DNA of 64,000 nt from positions 868,001-932,000 of the forward strand of contig BGZK01000006.1 of the NCBI GenBank assembly GCA_005406025.1. The letters run 5' to 3'. Positions 61,560 to 64,000 of the stretch are shown here, piece after piece. Every line of letters begins with the position of its first letter. Positions within the stretch are counted from its first letter, which is position 1. Source of the DNA: Eumeta japonica (Eukaryota > Arthropoda > Insecta > Lepidoptera > Psychidae). Below the pieces are notes generated by a model. It was not told where the DNA came from and did not search any database. It worked only from the letters and a program-made list of their open reading frames with translations. The position numbers and the translations under genes were made by a program.

Positions 61560-63005
61560 AAAGCAAATTGGCCGCAACATGTTTCTATTTACATTTGATC
61601 TAGGTGCAGTCTTAAGCAAAAAGTGTAGATTTGGAATCACTATAAATAATCCACGTAATAATATTACTTCAAATGTACGACAAGGGAAATTACAGATTTT
61701 ACACGATTTTTTAAACAATTTCCCTAAACTTCCGTCTCATTATAAAAGACAAAACACGAATAAATTATATTTAAGACCTATTTACAAAAAATAACTCATT
61801 TGTATAACATTTACTAAAAACATTGCTACTGATTGCAAAAGACACTTTCTTTCAAACAGAAAGAAACTATTGAAATATACGTTATTTTTTATTCCATTGT
61901 TCCTAATAGCCAATGATTTGTTATACAATCACATACCTACAAAAGCTAAAATAATAAAATCTCTAAATTAATCAATGTGAAGACGTAAAACCGAAAGGGA
62001 ATATACGCGACGCAAAATGCGTAGCGCGAAGAAGGAAGGAAACAAAGCATCGACGCATTAAAAATTAACTATTAATTGCTATAAAATCTTTTACATTGTA
62101 AATCTAGCGATGAAACTCTTGAAAATACTAAAATCTATGAACATGCCCATAAAGCACTAAATCAGAATTTAAGGCTTCAAAATTTAAATTAGAAAAATAT
62201 ATTTTTCTCCTTACAAGTACTGTACTCCCTATTCAGAAAATCAGTTATTTTTTGTGGGAAATAATTTTCAACTTTAGGTATATCTAACGTTGAAAAATAG
62301 TATAACACTTTTAAAGCAAAGATTATTACTGCTATCCTAAAATAGTTCAAAAAATTGTTTCTTATCCGACACCTGGATAGTGCTTCAGTCTGCTCAGCAG
62401 TGCCAGACCGACTATCAAAATCGTTAAAATATTGAATTGCTCTTTTCACGCAAAAGCGTAATTCTTTACAAGGTAAAAGTCGTCCAAAAGATGAATAAAA
62501 CTACCAATAAAAAATCACACTGATTTATACACGTCATGATTTTTTAGCTTTCCCCTACAACATTTTCACCAATGACAAATGACCAGATTGCTTTGGTTCC
62601 TGAGATACAGATTTTATAATTGAACGGATGGAATTATTTTCTGGGTAGCTAGCTGATGATTTATTTAGCATCGGCTACGTGGAAGCATTTTGAAAATCAT
62701 AGTAAATACCATGAAAATATAAACCTTGAATTGGCATATCGTCTATGCAATTTCTCCGGTTAATAGTAAAAAAAATCATATTGGATTTTCGCTTAATAAC
62801 TTTTACACAATTAATAGCTATTAATCAGTTACAATATAACAGAGTTGTAAAACTCATTTTATGGAAAATAACATTCATAATATATATTTTCAAAACATTT
62901 ACGAACGTATTTTTGTCTAATGCGATCGAGTGTCACTATATACATAGACAGTACGCTGATGTCTTTAAAAGCAACTGTATACATTTTTACAATACATTGA
63001 AATAA
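61560..63005. other. Non-coding, nothing recognised
   Basis: AT-rich. The minus-strand frame at 62189-62449 has a hydrophobic middle but no family resemblance. No terminal repeats were seen. Confidence 0.45.
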
Positions 63006-63009
63006 TCGA

Positions 63010-63165
63010 GGACCAATCCTCTTCCAATATCTTACTCTCCCCTGCATCGGCCCATTCCCTTTTATCGATGATTCCTCTGAAATTGCTGGTGTCCATGGGC
63101 AGCGGTGACCACCTACTCTCTGATCGCTCGCATGCTCGTTACGCCTCGAAAATGCTATTAAAAAT
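63010..63165 (+). repeat. TGTCCATGGGCGGCGG-type dispersed repeat
   Basis: TACTCTCCCCTGCATCGGCC, then GGTGTCCATGGGCAGCGGTG and CTCGCATGCTCGTTACGCCT, in the same order as at 33730-33930 and 47330-47610. Confidence 0.7.
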
Positions 63166-63779
63166 AATTTATGAAAGTCCAACTCTTGATTTGAGTTGCA
63201 ATCATCACACACCTAACTAATACGAAGGTTCCTGTAGAACCGGCGTATCCTCTTGCATTTCCAATCTGGTAGCAAATCTATTTTAATTTCAAATGAGATT
63301 GTGGTATAACATTGAATAAATTTAATTTGTTTCCTGTTTCTTCCTTTATTCTTTAAATTATTTATTATACATAGAGAACGACGAATCATAAAAGAATCGT
63401 GTATATTTGCTGTAAATTATATAAGTATATACATTTTTTTTATTTATTTCAGAGTCATCAACAAGGCGATGGTGAATTTTGTAATATTCCTATTTTAATA
63501 TAATTTTTCAATTCGTTAATGATATTGTAGCATAAACATTTTAAAGTAAATGGGGCAAAAGCCTATCACTCGTGCGATCCAAGCGAAATTCAATTCAATA
63601 ACCACAGTATCTTTGGGGTTCTTTAGCGAAATCGTCAATAAAGAAGCATACCATTTATATTATTTGCCATATAATGCAAACGAATACTTGTAGTAATCAT
63701 TAAATCGATGGAGTTAATGTACGATTTTAACGTATGAAAAATGTACGATTTTCATTATAACAACTATGTTTTAATTTCA

Positions 63780-63823
63780 GTTTTTTCCCGGTCTTGGCAC
63801 AGACGCTAGTGGAGGTACAAACG
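63780..63823 (+). other. Possible small exon of a downstream gene
   Basis: A TTTTAATTTCAG acceptor is followed by 44 bases reading FFPGLGTDASGGTNG in one frame and then a GTAAGG donor. A second acceptor-like site (TTTATTTCAG) lies at 63443-63452. The GC content is above its surroundings. The protein is not identified, and chance splice-like sites are common in AT-rich DNA. Confidence 0.25.
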
Positions 63824-64000
63824 GTAAGGAAACCCTGTAATTGTGCCAGTGTATAATATCGTATAGTTTATATATGCAGTTTTTATTAATATCTTTCATG
63901 CCCAGGAACTGTTAATATAAATATTAAAATTTATATTAATTATGAACTTATAATTACTTTAATTCATAAAGCTCCGACAATAATTCAATTTTTTAACTTA

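Noticed and set aside
62189..62449. 86-codon minus frame with a hydrophobic middle
   Set aside because: Could suggest a membrane protein, but no homologue comes to mind and the region has no other gene-like signals.

Overview
The window looks like nuclear DNA of a moth or butterfly (Lepidoptera). It is AT-rich, its host genes have GT-AG introns, it holds one lepidopteran-type cytochrome P450, and most of its repeats belong to families I recognise as typical of lepidopteran genomes. I cannot name the species. There are no prokaryotic operons, CRISPR arrays or rRNA genes, and no convincing tRNA gene.

Only three host transcription units are supported. (1) At 1672-1793 (+) there is the last coding exon of an unidentified gene with a very acidic C-terminus, followed by its 3' UTR. 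(2) At 7426-15477 (-) there is a complete five-exon PGAM5 gene (mitochondrial serine/threonine phosphatase of the histidine-phosphatase fold, 289 aa); it converges on gene 1. (3) At 33243-46225 (+) there is a complete ten-exon cytochrome P450 of the CYP4 clan (503 aa), open throughout but with unusual helix-I and haem-loop residues. A decayed copy of its last exon plus flanks lies about 24.5 kb upstream (20548-22990).

The rest is mostly mobile DNA in several layers. PGAM5 intron 4 holds a foldback element (8460-10715) into which a 1.17-kb non-autonomous hAT element has inserted, with an 8-bp target duplication. From 16.4 to 19.8 kb a CR1-like retrotransposon 3' end abuts pieces of an unclassified transposase-type protein. 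A hAT element with matching ends and target duplication spans 26597-29421 and contains a tRNA-derived SINE. A mariner remnant with an internal deletion lies at 30811-31655. P450 intron 6 contains a full-length but dead mariner (40769-42057); two broken 5' ends of the same family lie at 46470 and 60353. The last 15 kb (49.4-64 kb) hold an inverted pair of hAT/BED-finger-like copies, a decayed BEL/Pao retrotransposon, a Mutator-like transposase exon, another piece of the unclassified transposase and several dispersed repeats.

I found no coherent new multi-gene system. The points most worth a second look are the atypical P450, its duplicated terminal exon, the nested hAT-in-foldback insertion, the Mutator-like exon that is still open, and the mariner family linking three sites.
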